From Hyphomicrobiales bacterium (GTDB taxonomy: Bacteria > Pseudomonadota > Alphaproteobacteria > Rhizobiales > Rhizobiaceae): DNA of 64,000 nt. A program made the translations under genes and the position numbers. The number at the start of each line of letters is the position of its first letter. The stretch's first letter is position 1. Shown here piece by piece: positions 1 through 9,590 of the stretch. The stretch spans positions 62,001 through 126,000 of the forward strand of contig UBUL01000018.1 in the NCBI GenBank assembly GCA_900468625.1. Direction: 5' to 3'. The notes below the pieces were generated by a model. The model did not search any database, had not been told where the DNA came from, and was given only the letters and a program-made list of their open reading frames with translations.

Positions 1-723
1 GCAGACATCGCGCCACATGGTCGGATCGGACGCGGCAAGGCGGGTGAAGTCGCGGAAACCGGAGGCCGAATATTTGATGACTTCCGACTCGGTCACCGTT
101 TCCAGATCGTCGGCGGTGCCGACGATGTTGTAGGCGATCAGATGCGGCAGATGCGAGACGATCGCCAGCACCTTGTCGTGATGCTCCGGATCCATCTCGT
201 CGACACGGGAGCCCAAGGTCTCCCAGAAGCCGCGGAGCGTCTTGATCGCGGCCTCGTCGGTGCCCGGAACGGGCGTGAAAATGCACCAGCGTCCCTTGAA
301 CAGCCCCGGAAAACCAGCATCCGGGCCGGATTTCTCTGTGCCTGCCAATGGATGGCCAGGGATGAAATGCACGTTGGGCGGCATATGCGGCTGCATCTGC
401 GCGATGACCGACGCCTTGGTCGAGCCGACATCGGTGACGATGGCGCCCGGCTTCAGATGCGCGGCGATTTCCTTGGCGACGCTCTCCGAGGCTCCCACAG
501 GCACGGAAACGATGACGAGATCGGCGCCTTTCACTGCTTCGGCTGAAGACGGCGTATAACGGTCACCGAGCTTCAGCTCTTCGGCACGTTTCAGCGTCTC
601 GGCACTGCGCGTCGAGATCACCACTTCCTTGGCAAGGCCGAGGCGCTTGATATCGTGGGCGATGGAGGAGCCGATCAGGCCGATGCCGATCAGCGCGATG
701 CGGTCGAACTGGATGTTGCTCAT
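1..723 (-). CDS. tyrC: Prephenate/arogenate (cyclohexadienyl) dehydrogenase, 3' part outside the window
   Basis: Oxidative decarboxylation of prephenate or arogenate in tyrosine biosynthesis, NAD(P)-linked and cytoplasmic. The reverse strand reads from ATG at 723 into [18 protein letters not shown], a Rossmann GxGxxG nucleotide-binding start. It continues with a conserved [12 protein letters not shown] stretch and a SHLPHLIAY segment, both typical of the TyrA family. The gene leaves the window at base 1, so about 241 codons are present and the C-terminus is missing. Its ATG overlaps the hisC TGA (ATGA at 723-720), which implies translational coupling in a hisC-tyrC transcript. Substrate preference (prephenate or arogenate) cannot be read from the sequence. 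Confidence 0.93.
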   Translation of the reverse strand, partial: MSNIQFDRIALIGIGLIGSSIAHDIKRLGLAKEVVISTRSAETLKRAEELKLGDRYTPSSAEAVKGADLVIVSVPVGASESVAKEIAAHLKPGAIVTDVGSTKASVIAQMQPHMPPNVHFIPGHPLAGTEKSGPDAGFPGLFKGRWCIFTPVPGTDEAAIKTLRGFWETLGSRVDEMDPEHHDKVLAIVSHLPHLIAYNIVGTADDLETVTESEVIKYSASGFRDFTRLAASDPTMWRDVC

Positions 724-1829
724 GCCTCGCGCCCCATAAATTCGGTCAGAGCGGCGATCACGCCGAGATTGGCCTCTTCGGTGCCGATGCTCAGACGCAG
801 CGAATTCGGGAAGCCATAGGCACGCACGGCGCGCAGGATATAGCCGCGGCTCGTCAGGAAATCATCGGCCTCCGCGGCACGCTTGCCGTCGCTGTCCGGG
901 AAATGGATCAGGACGAAATTCGCAACCGACGGCGTCACCTTGAGGTCGAGGGCCTCGAGCGCGGCCGTCACCTTCCCGATCCAGAGCGTGTTATACGCAA
1001 CGGCCGTTTCGGTGAAGGCCTGGTCGCGAATGGCAGCCGCTCCGGCGGCGATGGCAGCCGTGTTCATGTTGAACGGGGCACGCACGCGGTTGATCGCATC
1101 GACGATATCGACCGGGGCATACATCCAGCCGATGCGAAGCGCCGCAAGGCCATAAACCTTGGAGAAGGTGCGGGTCATGACGACGTTCTGGTTTGCCGAA
1201 ACGAGTTCAAGGCCTGCCTCATAGTCGTTGCGGCGGACATATTCGGCATAGGCGGCATCGAGCACGAGGATGACGTGCTTCGGCAGGCCCGCCTGCAGGC
1301 GGCGGACCTCGCTGACTGGAACATAAGTTCCTGTTGGATTGGCGGGGTTGGCAATGAAGACCATTTTGGTCTTCTCCGTGACCGCCGCGAGGATCGCATC
1401 GACATCGACGGTGCAATCCTTTTCCTTGACGGTCACGGGCGTCGCGCCGGCCGCCATGATCTGGATCTTGTAAACCAGGAAGCCGTGCTCGGTGATGATG
1501 CCTTCGTCACCGGTGCCGAGATAGGTGTGGCAGAGCAGGCCGAGCAATTCATCGGAGCCATTGCCGCAGAGGATGTTGGCCACATTCAGCCCGTGGACAT
1601 CGGCGATCGCCTGGCGCAACTCCTTGGCCTGCCCGTCCGGATAGCGCTCCAGATGCCCGGCAGCGCCGCGGAAAGCTTCGATGGCCTTTGGGCTGGCGCC
1701 AAGCGGCGTCTCGTTGGAGGAAAGCTTGAACACGCGCGCAACGCCCGGCGCATGCTCCTTGCCCGGCACATAGGCAGCGATATCGAGAATGCCGGAACGC
1801 GGGACGGGCTTGCTCATTTCCATGCTCAT
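720..1829 (-). CDS. hisC: Histidinol-phosphate/aromatic aminotransferase
   Basis: PLP-dependent class I/II aminotransferase of the HisC family. It converts imidazole-acetol phosphate to histidinol phosphate and, in many rhizobia, also transaminates aromatic keto acids. Visible motifs are NGSDELL (cofactor phosphate binding), [17 protein letters not shown] and the Schiff-base lysine in [10 protein letters not shown]. The frame is open further upstream, but I chose the ATG at 1829 because AAGG lies just before it. That gives 369 aa, normal for HisC. Weaker alternatives are ATGs at 1823 and 1817. It is followed by tyrC with a 4-base overlap, so the pair likely supplies tyrosine and phenylalanine transamination as well as histidine synthesis. 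Confidence 0.93.
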   Translation of the reverse strand: MSMEMSKPVPRSGILDIAAYVPGKEHAPGVARVFKLSSNETPLGASPKAIEAFRGAAGHLERYPDGQAKELRQAIADVHGLNVANILCGNGSDELLGLLCHTYLGTGDEGIITEHGFLVYKIQIMAAGATPVTVKEKDCTVDVDAILAAVTEKTKMVFIANPANPTGTYVPVSEVRRLQAGLPKHVILVLDAAYAEYVRRNDYEAGLELVSANQNVVMTRTFSKVYGLAALRIGWMYAPVDIVDAINRVRAPFNMNTAAIAAGAAAIRDQAFTETAVAYNTLWIGKVTAALEALDLKVTPSVANFVLIHFPDSDGKRAAEADDFLTSRGYILRAVRAYGFPNSLRLSIGTEEANLGVIAALTEFMGREA

Positions 1830-1930
1830 GGGATCGACCTTGGGAAGGACCGGAAAATTCCGGTTTATGACACCCCGTCGCATTAATGCGGATTGACAAA
1901 TTTGTCGAGTGTGACGCTGCGGCGAAAGCG

Positions 1931-2674
1931 TCACGCGCCATCACGCGTCGTCGGTATGCCGCGCGGCGCCAGCACCGGCACGAAGACACGGCGCGAGGCG
2001 CGAACCGCAACCGGCAGCCCCTGATAAAGCCGCTTCTGCGCCTCGACGATGATGACGCCGGAAAAGGCGGGCCAAAGAGTGCGGCCGATCCGTTCGAAGG
2101 CGCGGCGCAGCCGCAGGACGGTCCGCAGCTTGGAAGGAGGAAAGAACAGCGCCTCCGCGCTCGCGCCCGGCGTGAAATTGGTTTCGCGCAACAGCGAAGT
2201 GAGCTGGCCCCGCGAATAGGGGCGGCCGGAGCCGAACGGCGTATGCTCCATACGCGCCCACACGCCGGTACGGTTCGGCACGACAATGACCAGCCGACCG
2301 CCAGGTGCCAGAACACGCCAAAGCTCCTTCAGCGTCTCGCGCGGGCTTTCGGCAAATTCCAGCGAATGCACCATCAGCACGCGGTCGATCGAACTGTCGG
2401 GCAATGGCAGCTCTTCATCAAAGATCAGGGCCGTCGACGATGCGGAACCCATAGGCCAGTTCACCGCACCCTGCCCCGCCGGCATGAACGCGAAAGTACG
2501 CTCCGTATCGGCGCGAAAACGGTCGAGATAGGGAACGGCATAGCCGAGACCGACGAGCCGCTCCTCCGGCATGCGCGCCCAGATAGAGGAAAGCGCCATG
2601 GCGATCGACTGCTCCGCCAAGCGACCGAGCTCGGAATGATAAAACTGGCGGAGATCGACGATATCGGTATGCAT
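1931..2674 (-). CDS. Class I SAM-dependent methyltransferase
   Basis: A 247-residue methyltransferase-like protein starting [17 protein letters not shown]. The central part ([18 protein letters not shown], then [14 protein letters not shown]) fits post-motif I/III of Methyltransf_11 proteins. The canonical glycine-rich motif I is degenerate ([14 protein letters not shown]). The C-terminal third is rich in arginine and hydrophobic residues. It lies upstream of hisC on the same strand with a 101-base gap and is divergent from gloB. Substrate unknown. I prefer the start at 2674 over an upstream in-frame ATG because the shorter form begins with the conserved-looking segment. Confidence 0.8.
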   Translation of the reverse strand: MHTDIVDLRQFYHSELGRLAEQSIAMALSSIWARMPEERLVGLGYAVPYLDRFRADTERTFAFMPAGQGAVNWPMGSASSTALIFDEELPLPDSSIDRVLMVHSLEFAESPRETLKELWRVLAPGGRLVIVVPNRTGVWARMEHTPFGSGRPYSRGQLTSLLRETNFTPGASAEALFFPPSKLRTVLRLRRAFERIGRTLWPAFSGVIIVEAQKRLYQGLPVAVRASRRVFVPVLAPRGIPTTRDGA

Positions 2675-2763
2675 CGAAACAAATGTTATCAGCCGAGCGT
2701 TGGACTTCAAGGCCGAACGTCTTACATTCTCTACTCACGGAAAAGACGAGGACGATTTCGACC

Positions 2764-3534
2764 ATGAAACCATTGGAATTAGAGATTTTTATCTGCCGTT
2801 CCGACAATTACGGCGTCTTGGTCCATGATCCCGAAACCGGACTGACGGCATCGATCGACGCTCCGGAGGCGGAGGCGGTCCTGAAGGCAGCCGATCGTCG
2901 CGGCTGGACCATCAGCCACATCCTGACCACACATCACCATACCGATCATGTCGAGGGCAATCTGGCGCTCAAGGAGCAGTTCGGCTGCGAGATCGTCGGT
3001 CCGATCAACGAGGCCGTCGCCATTCCCGGCCTCGATCGCGCGGTCAGCGACGGCGACACGTTCGAATTTGCCGGCCATACGGTCAATGTCATCGAAACGC
3101 CCGGCCATACATCCGGCCATGTCTGCTACCACTTCGCCGACGACAAGCTGCTCTTTGCCGCTGACACGCTGTTTGCGCTCGGATGCGGCCGCCTGTTCGA
3201 ACGGCCGGCGGCGGATATGTGGACCTCCCTGCAGAAGCTCGCCGCCCTGCCGGACGAAACGGCCGTTTATTTCGGCCACGAATATACACTCTCCAACGCC
3301 CGCTTCGCATTGACCATCGATCCCGGCAACGAGCGGCTGAAGGCGCGCGCCGCAGATATCGAAGCGTTGCGGGCGCAAGGCAAGTTCACCATTCCGACGA
3401 CACTGGCGCTGGAAAAGGAAACCAATCCGTTCTTGCGCGCCGCCGATCCTGCGATCCGCCGCAACCTGCTGATGGAAAGCCGCAGCAACGAAGAAGTCTT
3501 CGCCGAGATCCGCAAGCGCAAGGACAATTTCTGA
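2764..3534 (+). CDS. gloB: Hydroxyacylglutathione hydrolase (glyoxalase II)
   Basis: Hydrolyses S-D-lactoylglutathione to D-lactate and glutathione, the second step of methylglyoxal detoxification in the cytosol. The metallo-beta-lactamase signature [10 protein letters not shown] is at residues 56-65, with metal ligands H57, H59, D61 and H62. Downstream are the GHTSGHVCY and [16 protein letters not shown] motifs and GHEYT, all GloB hallmarks. ATG 2764 gives 256 aa, the usual length. The upstream open frame is discarded because it overlaps the divergent methyltransferase promoter region. The stop codon overlaps the next gene's ATG by one base (TGATG). Confidence 0.95.
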   Translation: MKPLELEIFICRSDNYGVLVHDPETGLTASIDAPEAEAVLKAADRRGWTISHILTTHHHTDHVEGNLALKEQFGCEIVGPINEAVAIPGLDRAVSDGDTFEFAGHTVNVIETPGHTSGHVCYHFADDKLLFAADTLFALGCGRLFERPAADMWTSLQKLAALPDETAVYFGHEYTLSNARFALTIDPGNERLKARAADIEALRAQGKFTIPTTLALEKETNPFLRAADPAIRRNLLMESRSNEEVFAEIRKRKDNF

Positions 3535-3959
3535 TGCAGGCAAAAGAGATCATCGAAACGCTTTCCATGCAGCGGCATCCGGAAGGCGGCTGGTATGTGC
3601 AGACCTTTCGCGACGAGAACGGCGGCGCGCGCGGTCATTCCACGGCGATCTATTATCTGCTGGAAGCGGGCGAACGCTCGCATTGGCACCGGGTGCACGA
3701 TGCCGCCGAGGTCTGGCACTATTATGCCGGCGCGCCTCTCGCTTTGCATCGCTCGGCCGACGGCAAGGCCAGCGAAAAGCTCGTACTCGGCATCGATCTG
3801 GCAAAGGGCGAGCGCCCGCAGGCCATTATCCCGGCCAACTGGTGGCAATCTGCCGAAAGCCTTGGCGCATTCACGCTCGTCGGCTGTACTGTCGCGCCCG
3901 GCTTCGAATTTTCGAGCTTCGAGATGGCGCCGCCGGATTGGAAGCCGGCGTCGGACTGA
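3534..3959 (+). CDS. Cupin superfamily (DUF985-type) protein
   Basis: A 141-residue cupin_5 (DUF985) protein. Visible features are the N-terminal LSMQRHPEGGWYVQTFR, the cupin core SHWHRVHDAAEVWHYYAG with clustered His and Glu that could bind metal, and PANWWQSAESLGAFTLVGCTVAPGFEFSSFE, the characteristic family C-terminus. Biochemical function is not established from sequence. The family has been linked to nucleotide-sugar or small-molecule chemistry. It starts at the ATG overlapping the gloB stop by one base, so the two are co-translated. Whether it has a detoxification role is unknown. Confidence 0.9.
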   Translation: MQAKEIIETLSMQRHPEGGWYVQTFRDENGGARGHSTAIYYLLEAGERSHWHRVHDAAEVWHYYAGAPLALHRSADGKASEKLVLGIDLAKGERPQAIIPANWWQSAESLGAFTLVGCTVAPGFEFSSFEMAPPDWKPASD

Positions 3960-4024
3960 GACCTTTTTACCTTTCATTGACATCACGCGGAATGCGGCCG
4001 GACGGCGCGCAGCGACAGCCTTGA

Positions 4025-5251
<1,227 letters not shown>

Positions 5252-5263
5252 CAATCAGATCTG

Positions 5264-5307
5264 GCCGTAGACTCCTCGCTTGGCCAGCGGCTTCACGAGT
5301 TTACGGC
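5264..5307. terminator. Imperfect inverted repeat between convergent genes
   Basis: GCCGTAGACTC (5264-5274) pairs with GAGTTTACGGC (5297-5307) with a single mismatch, leaving a 22-base loop. It sits just after the esterase stop and before the 3' end of the convergent transporter gene. It could act as a weak bidirectional terminator, but there is no U-run. Confidence 0.35.
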
Positions 5308-5366
5308 TAAGCGGCACTCCGGAGATTGGAAGCATGGCACTCAAGCGGGCAGCGACTGCGGCGGAG

Positions 5367-6266
5367 CTATCCCGCCGCTTCGGCCTGCGTCCCTTCAGCA
5401 CGATCCTGGCGCAGGATCATGCGGTGCGCGGCAAGCACCGCGCCACCGGTCACAAGAAGGCAGGCAAGCGCAATGCCCCAGCTCGGTTCGGCAAAACCGA
5501 ACAGCGTCAGGATCAGCGTCGACAGCAGCGGCGCGGCATAGCTTGCCGCGCCGAGGATCTGGATATCGCCGTTCTTGACACCGTAATCCCAGGCATAGAA
5601 GGCCGCCCCGACCGGAAAGAGGCCCAATCCGAGCACGGCCATCCACTGGGCCGCGCTTTCCGGCCAGATTGTCTCCTCCAGGGCAAGATGGCAAAAGAAG
5701 GAGAGGACAGCTGTCGCGAGGCAGAACAGGGTTACCACGTCGGTAGACACGGCCTCGAAACGGCGCGTGATCAGCGAATAGCCGGACCAGGTGAAGGCGC
5801 AGAGAAAGGCCGCGCCATAGCCGACGGCGTAAGCACCTTCGAAATGGAAGCCGTTACGGCCGACGATGAGAACCGTGCCCGAAAGGCCCATCAAAGCGCC
5901 GAGAATATGATACCAGCGCAACCGCTCGCCGGGCAGCAGCGCCGAACCGACGACGATCAGCAGCGGCCAGAGATAGGCGATCAAACCAGCCTCGACCGCC
6001 GGCGCATGACGCAGTGCTGTAAAATAGAGGAAATGATAGCCGAACAAACCCGCAATGCCCGTGATCCAGACCTTGGCAGGCTGGCGCAGCAGTTGCAGCC
6101 GCTCCGGCTTCGAGAGAAGGACGGCGATGCCCGGAATGCTGCCGATCGCAAAGCAGACGGCAAGCAGCTGAAAGGGCGGCATCTTGCCGGAGGCAACGGT
6201 CAGAAGCGCCAGAAACGACCACATCAGAATGGCTGAAAAGCCTGTCAGCGTCGCGCGAAATTTCAT
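5367..6266 (-). CDS. DMT-superfamily (EamA) exporter, YddG-like
   Basis: Integral inner-membrane transporter of the drug/metabolite family. About ten hydrophobic segments are visible, starting at residue 8 (FSAILMWSFLALLTVASG). The two EamA halves join near residue 145, where the second half begins with GYGAAFLCAFTWSGYSLITRRF. The start at 6266 follows a GGGGCAGGG purine tract. 299 aa is the usual length. The overall pattern (ALRHAPAVEAGLIAYLWPLLIVV) resembles aromatic amino acid exporters of the YddG type, but substrate assignment is only a suggestion. It is a monocistronic-looking gene converging on the esterase. Confidence 0.85.
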   Translation of the reverse strand: MKFRATLTGFSAILMWSFLALLTVASGKMPPFQLLAVCFAIGSIPGIAVLLSKPERLQLLRQPAKVWITGIAGLFGYHFLYFTALRHAPAVEAGLIAYLWPLLIVVGSALLPGERLRWYHILGALMGLSGTVLIVGRNGFHFEGAYAVGYGAAFLCAFTWSGYSLITRRFEAVSTDVVTLFCLATAVLSFFCHLALEETIWPESAAQWMAVLGLGLFPVGAAFYAWDYGVKNGDIQILGAASYAAPLLSTLILTLFGFAEPSWGIALACLLVTGGAVLAAHRMILRQDRAEGTQAEAAG

Positions 6267-6405
6267 CCCTGCCCCAGCCTATTGCTGCGGACGTCTGCGG
6301 CCCGCTAAAGCAACCCCATGAAAAATGCAAAAAAATCTTCTACCGAAAATTGAGTAGAAATAACCGGGAAAATCGTCAAGCGTTTCTGTGAAACGGCCGC
6401 CCGGT

Positions 6406-7182
6406 CTAGCTGCCGTATTTCACCGCCGTAATCGTCACCGTCCCATATTGTGTGGGTATGCGGACATAGACCGGAGCATAGACATTCATGGTGTCGGCCT
6501 TGGCGAACCAGATCTCCATATTGTCGCTCTTGGCGAGATAGAGATAGTCCTTGCGCGTGCTCTTGTAGCCGCTCTTCGGGGTGAAGCGCACACCGCAGGC
6601 GATGGTCTTGCCCTTGAAGCCATCCGTCGAGAAGGGATGCGATCCCTTCGGCGACAGCTTCAGATCCATCCGCATTTCACCATCGAAAACAGCCAACGTC
6701 TGGCTGCAGAGATTGAGGCTGGGCGTGATCGGAAAGATCATGCCCGATATCGGATCGAGCACGGACTTCAAGTCGCTTTCCGTAACGGGGACCCAGGTAT
6801 CCGACCGCTTTGGTTCGGGCGTGATCGTGTTCGATGTCACATTGCCGTTGGTATAGGCGACATCGTAGGTCCGCTCCTTTCTGCCGCTCTTGTAGAAGAG
6901 CGTGTAGTGCGTCGCCTGCAGCTTGGTGTCGTTGACGACGCCGGTCACATCGGTCTTCGCATCGATGGACGTGACGAGATCCGCAAGACCGGCCGAGGTG
7001 ATATCGCCGCGGATCGTGAATTGCTTACCGGTGACCTCCGTCTTGAAATCGGCTCTTGCGATCGGCAGGCCGGCCAGCGAGACGCGATAGCGCGTTTCAT
7101 GGCGCAGCGCGTCGGCCAATGCCAGCGACGGCATCGACGCAACGATAGCTGAAATGAGAAGCCACTTCCGAATTTGAACCAT
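6406..7182 (-). CDS. DUF3108 periplasmic protein
   Basis: A 258-residue exported protein beginning MVQIRKWLLISAIVASMPSLALADALRHETRYRVSL, with a signal peptide likely cleaved after ALA. The remainder matches the DUF3108 style: a beta-rich domain with SLAGLPIARADF, FYKSGRKERTYDV and a C-terminal VYAPVYVRIPTQYGTVTITAVKYGS. Two cysteines (in NLCSQTL and IACGVRF) may form a disulfide. Function unknown. The start ATG 7182 is preferred over an upstream TTG because a GAAGG tract precedes it and the signal peptide then starts properly. It is divergent from rpmB. Confidence 0.8.
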   Translation of the reverse strand: MVQIRKWLLISAIVASMPSLALADALRHETRYRVSLAGLPIARADFKTEVTGKQFTIRGDITSAGLADLVTSIDAKTDVTGVVNDTKLQATHYTLFYKSGRKERTYDVAYTNGNVTSNTITPEPKRSDTWVPVTESDLKSVLDPISGMIFPITPSLNLCSQTLAVFDGEMRMDLKLSPKGSHPFSTDGFKGKTIACGVRFTPKSGYKSTRKDYLYLAKSDNMEIWFAKADTMNVYAPVYVRIPTQYGTVTITAVKYGS

Positions 7183-7284
7183 GACCAAGGCCTTCAACGA
7201 GGATCAGGCAAGATATATCGCCTGCTGCGAGCGTCAGACAACAGCAGCTTTTTGACGGAATTGCGGGAAAACACAAGGTTTGGC

Positions 7285-7313
7285 TTGACGCGGCCGGCCT
7301 CTCTGACTATAAA
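7285..7313 (+). promoter_or_regulatory. Sigma-70-type promoter for rpmB
   Basis: TTGACG at 7285-7290 and TATAAA at 7308-7313 are separated by 17 bases, close to the housekeeping consensus. It is about 95 bases upstream of the rpmB start codon and points towards it. Confidence 0.65.
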
Positions 7314-7407
7314 ACCGCAACTTTCCAATTACGGCCTGTTGGATTGCGTGTCGGGTTTTGCCCGGGATGACTATTCGATGGCCTAGAAAAACAAAAGTAG
7401 GTGTACC

Positions 7408-7707
7408 ATGTCCCGCATGTGCGAATTGACCGGCAAGGCCGTCCTCGTGGGCAACAATGTCAGCCACGCCAACAACAAGACCAAGCGTCGGTTCCTGCCG
7501 AACCTCTGCCAGGTCACGCTGATCTCCGACGTTCTCGGCCAGCGCTACCGTCTGCGCGTTTCCGCTGCAGCGCTCCGTTCGGTCGAGCATCGCGGTGGTC
7601 TGGACGCTTTCCTCCTGAAGGCAAGCGAAAACGAACTCAGCATGCGCGCTCGCCTGCTGCGTCGCCAGATCGTCAAGAAGTCCGCTGAAGCTGCCGTTGC
7701 TGCCTAA
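7408..7707 (+). CDS. rpmB: 50S ribosomal protein L28
   Basis: Large-subunit ribosomal protein bL28. The 99-residue product begins [20 protein letters not shown] and contains [12 protein letters not shown], the diagnostic L28 N-terminal pattern. The middle shows [18 protein letters not shown]. It is preceded by a good promoter and followed by a hairpin, so it is probably transcribed alone, as is common in rhizobia. Confidence 0.97.
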   Translation: MSRMCELTGKAVLVGNNVSHANNKTKRRFLPNLCQVTLISDVLGQRYRLRVSAAALRSVEHRGGLDAFLLKASENELSMRARLLRRQIVKKSAEAAVAA

Positions 7708-7743
7708 GCAGCACTAACGTTTCGCGATTTCATACCGGCTAAG

Positions 7744-7788
7744 AGGCTTGCACGGATAATCTCCGGACAAGCCTTTTTCCATGTCCGG
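7744..7788 (+). terminator. Terminator with overlapping alternative hairpin, rpmB to queuosine transporter
   Basis: AGGCTTG (7744-7750) pairs with CAAGCCT (7768-7774), immediately followed by more T (7774-7778), a plausible intrinsic terminator for rpmB. A second perfect hairpin, CCGGACA (7763-7769) with TGTCCGG (7782-7788), shares bases 7768-7769 and so excludes the first. The two folds could form a switch, or the second could be incidental. Confidence 0.55.
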
Positions 7789-7796
7789 TCTGTTCC

Positions 7797-7827
7797 AACT
7801 GGTGGCATCTCCCAGGATAAAAAAATG
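7797..7827 (+). promoter_or_regulatory. Candidate preQ1-I riboswitch overlapping the ribosome binding site
   Basis: Directly before the queuosine-precursor transporter, CTGG (7799-7802) can pair with CCAG (7812-7815) around a 9-base loop. An A-rich tail (ATAAAAAA, 7817-7824) then runs into the ATG at 7825. This is the layout of class I preQ1 aptamers: short P1, small loop, A-rich tail forming a pseudoknot. U7803 and C7811 sit where the ligand-contacting U and C lie in the Thermoanaerobacter tengcongensis aptamer. The 3' arm overlaps AGGA, the apparent Shine-Dalgarno, so ligand binding could repress translation. The loop differs from the best-known consensus, so a covariance-model check is needed. 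Confidence 0.5.
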
Positions 7828-8460
7828 CTGACGGCACGCCAAACCCTTATCTATGTTCTGCTGATGACGCTGGTCGTCGTCGCCTCCAACGTTCTTGTGC
7901 AGTATCCGCTGCAGGCTACGCTCGCCGGCATCAATCTCGCGGATATCCTCACCTGGGGCGCCTTTACCTATCCGGTCGCCTTCCTCATCACAGATCTGAC
8001 CAACCGCCAATTTGGCCCCAAGGCTGCACGCAAGGTCGTGTTTGCCGGCTTCGTCGTCGGCGTCGCGCTGTCGTTCTATACGGCACAGCCGCGCATCGCG
8101 ATCGCTTCCGGTTCGGCTTATCTCGCCGGCCAGCTGCTTGATATCTCGGTCTTCAACCGCCTTCGCCGTCTGGCATGGTGGCGCGCGCCGCTGTTCGGCT
8201 CGCTCATCGGCTCGATGCTGGATACGCTGATCTTCTTCTCCTTCGCCTTCGCGCCCTTCTTCGTCTTCTTCGGACCGAACGATCCCTTCGCGATCGAATG
8301 GGCGCCGATCCTCGGCGCCTTCTCCACTGCGGCGCCGCGGTGGATCTCCTGGGCGATCGGCGATTTCTCCGTCAAGATGACGGTCGGCCTCGTCATGCTG
8401 CTGCCTTACGGCGCACTGATGAACATGCTGAAGCCGATGCCGCAGGCTCCGACTGCCTGA
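7825..8460 (+). CDS. yhhQ: Queuosine precursor transporter (VUT/YhhQ family)
   Basis: Inner-membrane transporter expected to import queuosine precursors (preQ0/preQ1) for tRNA modification. The 211 residues form about six hydrophobic segments, starting MLTARQTLIYVLLMTLVVVASN. They contain family signatures TYPVAFLITDLTNRQFGPKAARKVVFAGF, the SGSAYLAGQLLDISVFNRLRR loop and a GSMLDT motif. The start at 7825 is fixed by AGGA eight bases upstream. A candidate preQ1 riboswitch overlaps this ribosome binding site, which agrees with the function. Confidence 0.92.
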   Translation: MLTARQTLIYVLLMTLVVVASNVLVQYPLQATLAGINLADILTWGAFTYPVAFLITDLTNRQFGPKAARKVVFAGFVVGVALSFYTAQPRIAIASGSAYLAGQLLDISVFNRLRRLAWWRAPLFGSLIGSMLDTLIFFSFAFAPFFVFFGPNDPFAIEWAPILGAFSTAAPRWISWAIGDFSVKMTVGLVMLLPYGALMNMLKPMPQAPTA

Positions 8461-8484
8461 GTAATCGATCGGCCCGCATCGCTT

Positions 8485-9486
8485 CTATTTCTGGCTAACG
8501 ACACTCTCGTCGTTCAGGCGAAATTCGAGCATCAGGCTGCGCTGCAGGATCGAATGATTGTCATCCGAGACCAGGATGAGGTGAAGCGCGCCATCGGCGG
8601 CGCGGAAGACATCCAAGCCTTCCATATTGTCGATCTGGTCTCCGGGGCCAGCCTCGAAGATCACCCTGCCGTCCACGACCGCGCCAGGCTTGATGTCCGC
8701 TCCGGCTATCCGGCGGATGCGCACGCCAAGGCCGTGCATCAGTCCGAAACGGCGTTCCAGCAGCAAGAGATCCCCGTCAGGCAGAAAGACGCCGTCGCTG
8801 ACACCGAAGCCGCAATGGCGCCGGACGGTGAAGCGCCCCTGTAGCGGTCCATCCAGCACGGCAGCAGACATATTCCCCTGATCGTCCAGGCTATCTTCGG
8901 TGACGATGACGGCGCCCCCGGCAAGCAAGCTCGATTGCGGCGCAATCATCAACGCCTCGAGGCTGCGGTTGGCGCGCAACTCGACTCTCGGGATCGGCAT
9001 CGTGCCATCCGGCAGCGAAATCTCGAAGCCGGGGTCCGGATAGACATCGACGCGGTGATACTGTTCATAACTGACGAGAACATGATCGCCGCGCAGCGCC
9101 AGTCCCTCCGAATCCATGCCGCCCTCGCCGGCATCGATGCCGCCATGGCGGTCGATCATCGGCACGATCCGTGCGTCGCCGATGCCCTTCAGCCGGCCAT
9201 TTCGGTCACGTTCGATGGCCCCGGTCAGCCAATGGCCGGTATCCAGCACGGAAATGAAATGAAGTTGATCAGGGCGAAAGCGAATGGCGGAGATGGCGCC
9301 GAGAAGCGCATTGTCGGAGCTGAGTTCGAGGCCGCCGACGAATTCCAGCGAGCCGAATCTCGTTTCACTCGAGCCTGGCCTGAAAGTGGAAATTGCGGTG
9401 GCGCGGATATTTGCCGGACCACCGTCTTCCTGATTATCGTCGCCCGAGCTGCATCCGGCGAGCAGCCCTGTCAAAGCGACCACCAT
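8485..9486 (-). CDS. Esterase-like phytase-domain lipoprotein
   Basis: A probable lipoprotein with a phytase-like beta-propeller domain (PF13449 type). LTGLLAGCSS is a lipobox with Cys near residue 12. The body shows GGLELS, DSEGLAL, the long central segment with RVELRANRSLEALMIAP, and a C-terminal IDNMEGLDVF...ILVSDDN signature. From the ATG at 9486 the signal peptide is unusually short. The same frame upstream reads a basic-hydrophobic stretch (GRRAHRACAAF) that would make a normal n-region, but only a CTG (9561) is available as an upstream start. Catalytic activity and substrate are unknown. Confidence 0.75.
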   Translation of the reverse strand: MVVALTGLLAGCSSGDDNQEDGGPANIRATAISTFRPGSSETRFGSLEFVGGLELSSDNALLGAISAIRFRPDQLHFISVLDTGHWLTGAIERDRNGRLKGIGDARIVPMIDRHGGIDAGEGGMDSEGLALRGDHVLVSYEQYHRVDVYPDPGFEISLPDGTMPIPRVELRANRSLEALMIAPQSSLLAGGAVIVTEDSLDDQGNMSAAVLDGPLQGRFTVRRHCGFGVSDGVFLPDGDLLLLERRFGLMHGLGVRIRRIAGADIKPGAVVDGRVIFEAGPGDQIDNMEGLDVFRAADGALHLILVSDDNHSILQRSLMLEFRLNDESVVSQK

Positions 9487-9590
9487 GAAAGCGGCGCACG
9501 CCCTGTGCGCTCGCCGGCCTGAGAAAGCAGTGCCTCCGGGCGGAAAAGGCGCCGGCCGCAGGGCCGATGCCGAAAGGTGCAGCAGCGGGC

